From Thermoplasmata archaeon (lineage in GTDB: Archaea > Thermoplasmatota > E2 > UBA202 > DSCA01), in contig VBQP01000017.1 in NCBI GenBank assembly GCA_008297795.1, forward strand, positions 1-20,962: a stretch of DNA of 20,962 bases. Direction: 5' to 3'. Numbering within the stretch: the first letter of the stretch is position 1; the number at the start of each line of letters is the position of its first letter. The position numbers and the translations under genes were made by a program. The notes beneath the pieces were generated by a model. That model worked only from the letters and a program-made list of their open reading frames with translations. It made no database searches and was not told the DNA's origin. Of the stretch, positions 15,285-20,962 are shown one piece after another.

Positions 15285-15741
15285 GAGAACAGGAGTAATC
15301 AGCATAGAAGAGATAAGGGTGCCGTCAGAGGAGCAATTAAAGAGAGGGGTTGCAATAACCGAATGCATTCAGGAGATACCATGCAATCCCTGCGTTGACG
15401 CATGTCCTGTAAATGCAATCTCAATGGAAGACATAAATTCCCCTCCTTTTGTTGACTATGACAGATGCACGGGATGCGCTCAGTGCGCCGCTGTATGTCC
15501 CGGGCTGGCAATATTTGTGGTAAAATTGGAAGATGAGAGCGCATTGATAACACTGCCCTATGAATTTCTGCCTCTGCCTGAAAAAGGGGAGGAGGTGGAG
15601 GCTCTTGACAGGGAGGGCAGGGGGGTGGGAAAGGCAATTGTGAGAAGGGTGGTAAAGAAGAAGGATAACACAGCCCTTGTGACCGTATCAGTTGACCGCA
15701 AACTTGCCATGGATGTGAGAAACATAAGGGTGTTGAGATGA
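15271..15741 (+). CDS. pdhF: Dehydrogenase complex ferredoxin-like subunit (two 4Fe-4S clusters)
   Basis: 156 residues from ATG 15271, preceded by GAGGAGG (15258-15264), although an in-frame longer reading begins earlier inside pdhA. Two cluster motifs are visible: C32, C38, C41, C45 (CIQEIPCNPCVDACP) and C66, C69, C72, C76 (CTGCAQCAAVCPG). The C-terminal 70 residues form a beta-rich domain with no cysteines. Size (about 17 kDa) and position match the 19-kDa Fe-S subunit of the Thermococcales proline dehydrogenase complex. Its role is electron transfer between the FAD sites. Alpha overlaps its start by 14 bases and the next gene overlaps its end by 4. Confidence 0.83.
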   Translation: MKEYERTGVISIEEIRVPSEEQLKRGVAITECIQEIPCNPCVDACPVNAISMEDINSPPFVDYDRCTGCAQCAAVCPGLAIFVVKLEDESALITLPYEFLPLPEKGEEVEALDREGRGVGKAIVRRVVKKKDNTALVTVSVDRKLAMDVRNIRVLR

Positions 15742-16010
15742 AAATCATATGCAGGTGCGAGGATATTACAGAGGAAGACATAATAAAGGCAATAAGAGAG
15801 AAGGGATGCACAACGCTTGACGAGTTAAAGCATCTACTCCGTCTCGGCATGGGGCCCTGTCAGGGGAGGACGTGCATACCTCTTGCGGCTCGCATACTTG
15901 CAAGGGAGACCGGGAAGAAGGTGAGTGAGATAGAACTCCAGACAAGCAGGCCGCCTGTTGTGCCTGTTCCCCTGGGGCTGCTGGCAGGCGAGGAGGATGA
16001 AAATGATTGA
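15738..16010 (+). CDS. pdhX: Dehydrogenase complex small subunit, BFD-like [2Fe-2S] protein
   Basis: 90 residues. The bacterioferritin-associated-ferredoxin-like motif is complete: C5 and C7 in IICRCEDI and C41 and C46 in GPCQGRTC, which bind a 2Fe-2S cluster. The domain is the one seen as a separate small subunit in archaeal dye-linked proline dehydrogenases and fused in other amino acid oxidases. The last 25 residues (RPPVVPVPLGLLAGEEDEND) are proline-rich and acidic and may dock to a partner. It overlaps the preceding gene by ATGA, and the following gene begins 8 bases before its stop. Confidence 0.85.
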   Translation: MKIICRCEDITEEDIIKAIREKGCTTLDELKHLLRLGMGPCQGRTCIPLAARILARETGKKVSEIELQTSRPPVVPVPLGLLAGEEDEND

Positions 16011-17151
16011 GAAGGCAGATGTTGTCATTGTCGGTGGCGGAGTCAACGGGTGCGCACTTGCATATGAACTCTCTCTTAAAGGGATAAAGGCTGTTGTGGT
16101 CGAGAGGAAGCATCTTGCATCAGGGGCGACAGGGCGATGCGGCGCAGGGATAAGACAGCAGTGGTCATCAAGGGAAAATGCAGCGCTTGCAATAGAGAGC
16201 GTCAGGATATTCGAGCGCCTTGAGGAAGAACTCGGAAGCAGCATAGGTTTGAGACAGGGCGGTTATCTCATAGCGATTCACGATGAAAAGGATATGGAGC
16301 AGGCGGAGAAAAATGTTGAAATGCAGCGCTCGCTGGGGCTTGATGTTAGCATACTTGAGGCAGATGAGATAAACGATATTGTTCCCATACTGGATATTGA
16401 AGGCATGAAAGCAATAGGTGCGACATTCTGCCCTACAGATGGACATGCAGACCCGTTTAAGACTACATATGCATATGCAAATGCTGCAATGAGGAACGGG
16501 GCTGAAATATACAGGTTTACCGAAGTTCAGGACATTGTTACAGACGGAGAGGAGATAAAGGCTGTAAGGACGAACAGAGGAACAATAAAGACGGGCGTTG
16601 TTGTAAATGCGGCAGGGGCATGGTCAAAGAAAATCGCCGAAATGGCGGGCATAGAACTTCCGAATGTTCCTTACAAGAAGGAAATCATAGTCACTGAAAG
16701 AATGACTCGCATTTTTGACGCCATGGTCATCTCATTCAGAGACGGAATTTATTTCAGCCAGCAGGACGAGGGGCAGATTCTCGGTGGAATACCTCCTCCT
16801 GAAACCGTGACAGGATACAAAACAGAGCCGACCCTTTCCTTTCTTGAACACATGTCCAGCACGCTTACAAGGTATGCTCCTGTGTTGAAGCACATAAACG
16901 TGCTGAGGCAGTGGACAGGATTTTATGATGTCACCCCTGATGCATTGCCAATATTGGGGGAGGTTAAAGGGCTGAAAGGATTCATACAGTGTAACGGCTT
17001 TTCAGGCCATGGTTTCATGTTGTCACCGATGGTTGCAAAACTTCTTGCGCAACTCATAGCAGGAGAAAAGACATCCCTGCCCATAGGCCGTCTTAACCTC
17101 GAAAGATTCGAAAAAATGGATTTTGAGAAAGAAAAATCTGTTGTGGGATAA
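16003..17151 (+). CDS. pdhB: Amino acid (probably L-proline) dehydrogenase catalytic beta subunit (FAD, DAO family)
   Basis: 382 residues (about 42 kDa), the size of the catalytic beta subunit of archaeal proline dehydrogenase. ADVVIVGGGVNGCALAYEL near the N-terminus is the FAD dinucleotide-binding fold, followed by the DAO-family GATGRCGAGIRQQW segment. CNGFSGHGFMLSPMVAKLLA near the C-terminus is the conserved flavin-contact region. The family oxidises proline, hydroxyproline, sarcosine or glycine, and the specific substrate cannot be read from the sequence. Start ATG 16003 was preferred to 15997 and to earlier in-frame codons because AGGAGG (15991-15996) is then at normal distance. No pyrroline-5-carboxylate dehydrogenase is in the window. 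Confidence 0.83.
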   Translation: MIEKADVVIVGGGVNGCALAYELSLKGIKAVVVERKHLASGATGRCGAGIRQQWSSRENAALAIESVRIFERLEEELGSSIGLRQGGYLIAIHDEKDMEQAEKNVEMQRSLGLDVSILEADEINDIVPILDIEGMKAIGATFCPTDGHADPFKTTYAYANAAMRNGAEIYRFTEVQDIVTDGEEIKAVRTNRGTIKTGVVVNAAGAWSKKIAEMAGIELPNVPYKKEIIVTERMTRIFDAMVISFRDGIYFSQQDEGQILGGIPPPETVTGYKTEPTLSFLEHMSSTLTRYAPVLKHINVLRQWTGFYDVTPDALPILGEVKGLKGFIQCNGFSGHGFMLSPMVAKLLAQLIAGEKTSLPIGRLNLERFEKMDFEKEKSVVG

Positions 17152-17178
17152 TCAAAAAAGGGAGAAGGGTATAACCCC

Positions 17179-17463
17179 TCACTTGGAGAGGTATATCTCT
17201 ATGGAGGAAACATTTATTTTATTTCCCTCCTCGTTGGTCACTTCTTCTGTAGCTATTTTTATGTCCTTCAGTTTTATGTCAGGCATGAAGCGCCTTCTCA
17301 CTATCTCTGCGACGTCAACTGCTCTTGAGATGGCTCTGCCCCTTGCCTTTACGGCTACCTCGTTTGACCCAGAGTTCAGCTGGGTTATCGCCGCCAGCAC
17401 ATAGTTCATTGGCGGTTTGTTTCCGACATATATCACGTTATCTGTACCTGTTTCTTGGTTCAT
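17179..17463 (-). CDS. albA: DNA/RNA-binding protein Alba
   Basis: 94 residues with the Alba fold: NVIYVGNKPPMNYVLAAITQ at the N-terminus includes the lysine (position 16) that binds nucleic acid and is acetylated in Sulfolobus. ARGRAISRAVDVAEIVRRRF is the conserved central helix, and VSSIEIYLSK the last strand. Alba coats DNA and RNA as a dimer. A GAGGTGA ribosome binding site lies 4 bases before ATG 17463, and a TATA box at 17507-17516 predicts a leader of about 22 bases. The gene is convergent with pdhB and divergent from the PAS-domain gene. Confidence 0.96.
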   Translation of the reverse strand: MNQETGTDNVIYVGNKPPMNYVLAAITQLNSGSNEVAVKARGRAISRAVDVAEIVRRRFMPDIKLKDIKIATEEVTNEEGNKINVSSIEIYLSK

Positions 17464-17506
17464 TTTTTCACCTCACTGGATTTGTCCGATGTCAGATAGC
17501 ATTCCA

Positions 17507-17605
17507 TAAATATAAATTTATCGACGGCTGGCAGGAAAAAATTGTGGCGCAAGAACAATATTGTCAGAAATAAGCAATATATAGTAGAACTGCATATAAT
17601 TGCTT
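17507..17605. promoter_or_regulatory. Divergent Alba/PAS-gene promoters with palindromic repeats
   Basis: The Alba TATA box is on the minus strand (17516-17507). On the plus strand GCATATAAT (17592-17600) serves the PAS gene. ACAATATTGT (17555-17564) is a perfect palindrome, and AAGCAAT (17572-17578) is mirrored by ATTGCTT (17599-17605). The second pair straddles the TATA box of the PAS gene, a position where a bound regulator would block transcription. Confidence 0.45.
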
Positions 17606-17632
17606 GTAAATTGCAATCAAAGACGAGGTAGT

Positions 17633-18229
17633 ATGGTAGTAACGGAAAATGTGGGACGTATGCATATAGATAATATGGCACATAAGGGTATCTCTACAGA
17701 GGGAATATTCATTCTTAACAGCAGAGGCAATTTTGTCCATCTTAACAAAAAAGCGCTTGAGCTCCTGGGAAAAGTTCATTCAGAAATTGAAGGCAGGCAT
17801 TTTACTTCTATCCTTCCGGAAAAAGAAAGAGGGAAAATTTATGGCCAGGAACTTCTCGAAGGAAAGGGCATAAAATATGTGATTTCCAAATTCGTTTATG
17901 ACAGGAAACTTTCCCTCGAAGTTACAATAAATCCCATAGTCCAGGGAGGAAAAATCGTAATGTTTGTGGGCACAGTAAGGGATATCACCCCCATGGAGGA
18001 TATGAAGGAGGAGGTAAGAAAGGCATTTTACAGGGAGAAGATTTTCAGGGAGAGCATATCTCACCACTTTTTCAATCCCCTTGTTATTGCAAGAGGGTAT
18101 ATCCAGCTTGTCATGGACAGCATGCCGGAAAGCGATGAAAGGAAAAGGCTGGAGGGCGCAAAGAAGGCACTTGGAAGAATAGAGGCGGTTGTGAAAAACG
18201 TGATAAAAAACGGCGATATAAAAGAGTAG
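17633..18229 (+). CDS. PAS-domain protein with histidine-kinase dimerisation/H-box, lacking the ATPase domain
   Basis: 198 residues from ATG 17633, with GAGGT just upstream (17625-17629); an in-frame TTG at 17600 is less likely. Residues 18-120 form a PAS sensor domain (GIFILNSRGNFVHLNKKALELL and VGTVRDIT). Residues 125-190 are helical with an H-box, SISHHFFNPLVIARGYIQLV, where H144 aligns with the phosphorylated histidine of sensor kinases. The catalytic ATP-binding domain with N, G1 and G2 boxes is absent; the gene ends with a normal stop after the second DHp helix. It could act as a dimeric sensor, a phosphotransfer partner of another kinase, or a regulator without phosphorylation. A hairpin at 18244-18271 may end the transcript. 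Confidence 0.8.
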   Translation: MVVTENVGRMHIDNMAHKGISTEGIFILNSRGNFVHLNKKALELLGKVHSEIEGRHFTSILPEKERGKIYGQELLEGKGIKYVISKFVYDRKLSLEVTINPIVQGGKIVMFVGTVRDITPMEDMKEEVRKAFYREKIFRESISHHFFNPLVIARGYIQLVMDSMPESDERKRLEGAKKALGRIEAVVKNVIKNGDIKE

Positions 18230-18243
18230 ATTACAGATGAAAT

Positions 18244-18271
18244 GCGGGCAAAGCAATATGCATTTTCCCGC
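18244..18271 (+). terminator. Hairpin after the PAS-domain gene
   Basis: GCGGG and CCCGC pair (18244-18248 with 18267-18271), extended by AAA/TTT after one mismatch, 15 bases after the stop codon. There is no long T-run after it, so termination is uncertain; it may be an mRNA 3'-end structure. Confidence 0.3.
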
Positions 18272-18301
18272 GTGCACACATATGGCCGTGCAGTATGTAT
18301 A

Positions 18302-18327
18302 ATGGATATAACAGATGGATATAACAG
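18302..18327. repeat. Perfect 13-bp tandem repeat
   Basis: ATGGATATAACAG occurs twice head to tail between the PAS gene and the tRNA gene, about 30 bases beyond the 3' end of the tRNA. There is no coding sequence across it. Function is unknown; slippage duplication is the simplest explanation. Confidence 0.8.
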
Positions 18328-18345
18328 GAAGGATGTGGCAGGAAT

Positions 18346-18351
18346 AAAAAA
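18346..18351 (-). terminator. T-run terminator of tRNA-Ala
   Basis: Six T residues on the minus strand begin 4 bases after the discriminator base, the usual form of an archaeal tRNA terminator. Confidence 0.45.
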
Positions 18352-18354
18352 TTA

Positions 18355-18427
18355 TGGACCGGACGGGATTTGAACCCGTGGCCTCCACCATGCCAAGGTG
18401 GCGATCTTCCAACTGATCTACCGGCCC
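18355..18427 (-). tRNA. tRNA-Ala (anticodon GGC)
   Basis: A full cloverleaf on the minus strand, 73 bases without encoded CCA. The acceptor stem GGGCCGG/CCGGTCC contains the G3-U70 pair that identifies alanine tRNA. The D arm is GATC/GATC. The anticodon arm CCACC-TTGGCAT-GGTGG gives anticodon GGC (reads GCC/GCU). The T arm is ACGGG-TTCAAAT-CCCGT and the discriminator is A. There is no intron. A TATA-like GATTTATG (18458-18451) lies 27 bases upstream, over the last codons of alaS. T6 (18351-18346) just after the gene fits an archaeal terminator. Confidence 0.97.
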
Positions 18428-18449
18428 CTACTCCATGAATGTCTTTTTC

Positions 18450-20962
18450 TCATAAATCTTTTTCTAACTGCTTTTTTACCAGCTCAACTGCGATTTTTTT
18501 TGCATCCTCGAGTTTGTCTGTGAGGGGGCCGCCTGCCTGTGCGACCTCGCGCCTGCCCCCGCCCTTCCCCCCGAGGACGCTCCCTGTTTCAGATGCTATT
18601 TCGGAACAGTCTATATTCAGATCGGAAGAGGATGCGATTGTTATCATTGCAGATTTTTCACTCTTTTTTCCGGATATGACAACTGACTTCTCTTTCCCTG
18701 TCAGGCTTTTTATTGCGCCAGGTGCGAGATCATCCTGTGTGATTATTTTCACTCCGTTGAACGTTTCCACAGATGAAGAAGCAGCATTTTTCTGAAGGTT
18801 TTCAAGTTGCTTTCGGAGGTCTTTCCATTCCTCGAAAAATCTTTTCACGGTTTTTGGCAGTACTGAAGTGTTTACATTCAGTATGCCGGCTGCTTCCTTC
18901 AGCAATTCTTCCTGGTACTGGACGTATTCGAGCGATTTGTATCCTGCAGAGAATTTTATTCTCTCAACGCCGTCCTGTATTCTTTCAGTGCCTGTGATTT
19001 TTATGAATCCTATTTCTGCTGTATTGTCAACATGGGTGCCGCCGCATGCCTCCACCTCAACCTCCGGGATGAGGACTATGCGGAGAATCTTTCCTTTAGG
19101 AGCACCTCCCTGGTAAAGATGCATGCCGTACTTTTTTTCGGCTTCGTTCCTGGGAAGCCATTCCTTCAAAACGGCTTTTGCTTTCATGACAACAGCATTT
19201 GCTTCCCTCTCTATCTGCCTGACTTCTTCAGGGGTTATTCTTCTGAAATGGGAAACGTCAAGCCGTGCTTCATTCTCGTTCAGCTGGGAGCCCCTCTGCC
19301 ATATATGGTTTCCGAGAACCTTTCTTGCTGAGGCATTTATGATGTGGGTTGCAGTATGGTGTCGCATCGAGGCATATCTCTTCTCCCAGTTTATTTCTCC
19401 CTCGATTTTTCCTTCAGATATGTTTTCATGCCCCTTCACAATATGAACGACAGCATCCCCACTTTTCTCAACCTTTAAAACCTCAAATTTTTTGCCATTC
19501 TGAATAAGAATGCCATTATCAGATTCTTGCCCTCCCCCCTCGGGATAGAACAGTGTTCTGTCGAGTATTACGCCTTTCCTGCCGTCGAAATCTCCTTTCC
19601 ACAGCACTCTCCCTTCAAATCTTTTCTCATATGGCTTATCGTAAAACATCAACTCCGTTCTGTAATCAAATTGCTTTTCCTTTTTCTTTTCAGGAGCCTG
19701 TGCCCTGTTATGAAGTTCAGCCACCATTGAATAGAAATTTTCAGGAATTTTTATGTTGGCAATTTCTTTCACCACTTCTGGCGGTATGCCGTAGGTGTCA
19801 TAAAAATGAACAAGATTTTCAGCAGATATACTTCCTTCCTTTTCTACAAATTGCTTCACAAACCTTTTCCCTTTCTCCAGGGTTCTGTAGAACTTCTCGC
19901 TCTCTATTCCTAGCATTTCCCTTATCACGTCCTTCGATTCCATCAACTCCGGGAAGTCAGAGGAGAGGGATTCCATGTGCATCTCGACAATGTCAGCAAG
20001 CTCTATGTCTGCACCTATGCGGGAAAGAAGGCGAAGCGCTCTTCTGATAACAAGCCGTGCGAGATAACCCTCCTCTGCATTGGACGGCACGACACCGTCA
20101 CTGAGCATGAAAGCAAGGCACCTTGCATGGTCTGCCACTGCATATATATCATGCATGCTCGCTTTTTCCCTTGCTTTACTCCTAATTTTTTTTATCACGT
20201 CAGGAAATATTGCATCATACACTGTTGGAGAGCCGTTTGTGAGCCACACGAGCCGCTCGAGCCCATAGCCTGTGTCCACAATTCGCAAAGGCATTTCTGA
20301 ATACCGTTCGCCGTTGACGACATATTCTCCGCTCTCGTCCCTTTTCAAACTCATAAATACAAGTGTTGCAACTTCCATGCCGGAGACAAGCACTTCGAGG
20401 CATACTCCCGCATTCCCTCCGCCGTACCATTCCCCTTCCTTATATGTCACCTCCTCTTTTTTGATTCCAATTTCCTCCAGAAAATCACTGCAGTACTTTA
20501 TCGTTTCCTCCTTCCAGTAAACTTCCTCATGGTTGTTGAAGGCGTGATGTCCCATCATCTCGAACATGGTCAGGTGGCGCCCGCTTCTTCCCACTTCTTC
20601 CAGATCGTTGAGGCGTATGCTTGGCTGGGAAATAACAAGGGGATTTGCAGGCGGCGGCACCTCGCCGGATGTGACATGGGGCTGGAAATCTGCTATGGAT
20701 GCTATTGTCAGATAAATGTCGGAGCGCCATCTTGCCACCACGGGATAGCGTTTCAGGCGAGTATGGCCATTTCTTTCAAAAAATGAAAGAAAGGATTCTC
20801 TCATTGACGAAAGAGTATGCTTTTTGTTCCCTGCAGGATTGCCTATGAAGGAATAGTTCACGCAGGGAGCGTCACCGCATAACTCCTGCTTCTCGTTCTT
20901 TGTCCAGAAATAAGAACCGCATTTTTTGCATTTTTTTCTTACAAAACCTTCCTGCTCAAAGA
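18450..20962 (-). CDS. alaS: Alanyl-tRNA synthetase, archaeal type (5' end outside window)
   Basis: The frame is open from the stop at 18450 to the right edge (about 836 residues; the family is near 900, so roughly the first 10-30 residues are missing). Residues at the edge read FEQEGFVRKKCKKCG...CGDAPCVNYSFIGNP, the zinc-ribbon extension that starts archaeal AlaRS, so the methionine at 20861 is internal and not the start. The aminoacylation core includes TMFEMMGHHAFNN and the motif 3 region. The editing domain has HHTATHI (about 19345-19370) and CGGTHV (about 19030-19050), zinc-binding residues that clear mischarged Ser and Gly. The C-terminus has the DHHA1-like C-Ala domain (GGKGGGRREVAQAGGPL). 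tRNA-Ala(GGC) follows on the same strand, 22 bases after the stop codon. Confidence 0.96.
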   Translation of the reverse strand, partial: FEQEGFVRKKCKKCGSYFWTKNEKQELCGDAPCVNYSFIGNPAGNKKHTLSSMRESFLSFFERNGHTRLKRYPVVARWRSDIYLTIASIADFQPHVTSGEVPPPANPLVISQPSIRLNDLEEVGRSGRHLTMFEMMGHHAFNNHEEVYWKEETIKYCSDFLEEIGIKKEEVTYKEGEWYGGGNAGVCLEVLVSGMEVATLVFMSLKRDESGEYVVNGERYSEMPLRIVDTGYGLERLVWLTNGSPTVYDAIFPDVIKKIRSKAREKASMHDIYAVADHARCLAFMLSDGVVPSNAEEGYLARLVIRRALRLLSRIGADIELADIVEMHMESLSSDFPELMESKDVIREMLGIESEKFYRTLEKGKRFVKQFVEKEGSISAENLVHFYDTYGIPPEVVKEIANIKIPENFYSMVAELHNRAQAPEKKKEKQFDYRTELMFYDKPYEKRFEGRVLWKGDFDGRKGVILDRTLFYPEGGGQESDNGILIQNGKKFEVLKVEKSGDAVVHIVKGHENISEGKIEGEINWEKRYASMRHHTATHIINASARKVLGNHIWQRGSQLNENEARLDVSHFRRITPEEVRQIEREANAVVMKAKAVLKEWLPRNEAEKKYGMHLYQGGAPKGKILRIVLIPEVEVEACGGTHVDNTAEIGFIKITGTERIQDGVERIKFSAGYKSLEYVQYQEELLKEAAGILNVNTSVLPKTVKRFFEEWKDLRKQLENLQKNAASSSVETFNGVKIITQDDLAPGAIKSLTGKEKSVVISGKKSEKSAMITIASSSDLNIDCSEIASETGSVLGGKGGGRREVAQAGGPLTDKLEDAKKIAVELVKKQLEKDL

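Noticed and set aside
13836..17151. Sarcosine oxidase or hydrogen cyanide synthase as the identity of the complex
   Set aside because: Individual subunits resemble both, but the separate ferredoxin-like and BFD-like subunits and the gene order fit archaeal dye-linked proline dehydrogenase better; the substrate remains unproven.
1..20962. CRISPR arrays, insertion sequences, integrases, prophage genes
   Set aside because: No repeat-spacer periodicity, transposase-like frame or terminal inverted repeats were seen; the repeats found are single short pairs.

Overview
The window is archaeal chromosome. It carries an archaeal-type alanyl-tRNA synthetase, ribosomal proteins S15 and L40e, Alba, a two-subunit class I fumarase, a single-polypeptide topoisomerase I, a RecJ-like DHH nuclease and a TrmJ-type tRNA methylase. 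Most genes have a TATA-like box about 25-30 bases before the start codon, with leaderless or very short 5' leaders, while genes inside operons have GGAGG-type ribosome binding sites and 1-16 base overlaps. This points to a euryarchaeote, possibly of the Thermoplasmata side; I cannot place it further by eye. There is no sign of an insertion sequence, phage or CRISPR array.

Layout. Positions 1-1348 (minus) encode fumarase alpha and beta, the beta gene running off the left edge. Positions 1520-3897 (minus) hold a tightly coupled pair: a LuxE-family acyl-adenylating enzyme followed by a transglutaminase-like (papain-fold) protein. Gene-free gaps on both sides of this pair (1349-1519 and 3898-4214) each contain a promoter followed by a long inverted repeat, which I read as two small structured RNAs on opposite strands. 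Both have a C-rich CCUCC segment in the loop, complementary to Shine-Dalgarno sequences. Positions 4215-6610 hold a small conserved-looking protein, trmJ, an RNase H-fold protein, rps15 and the short rpl40e gene. Positions 6616-13082 (minus) encode a large secreted/membrane protein, then recJ-like and topA with an ATGA overlap.

Positions 13393-17151 (plus) form a five-gene operon: an unrecognised 148-residue protein, then four subunits whose order, sizes and Fe-S/FAD motifs match the heterotetrameric dye-linked L-proline dehydrogenase of Thermococcales (alpha, gamma, delta, beta). The complex would oxidise proline or a similar amino acid and pass electrons through FAD and several iron-sulfur clusters. 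Alba (minus) and a PAS plus histidine-kinase-dimerisation protein without an ATPase domain (plus) follow, divergently transcribed from a repeat-rich intergenic region. The window ends with tRNA-Ala(GGC) immediately downstream of alaS, on the same strand; alaS runs off the right edge.

Most worth follow-up are the LuxE/transglutaminase pair with its repeat-containing promoter, the two candidate anti-Shine-Dalgarno RNAs that bracket it, the ATPase-less PAS/kinase protein and its palindromic upstream region, and the tRNA-Ala/alaS adjacency.
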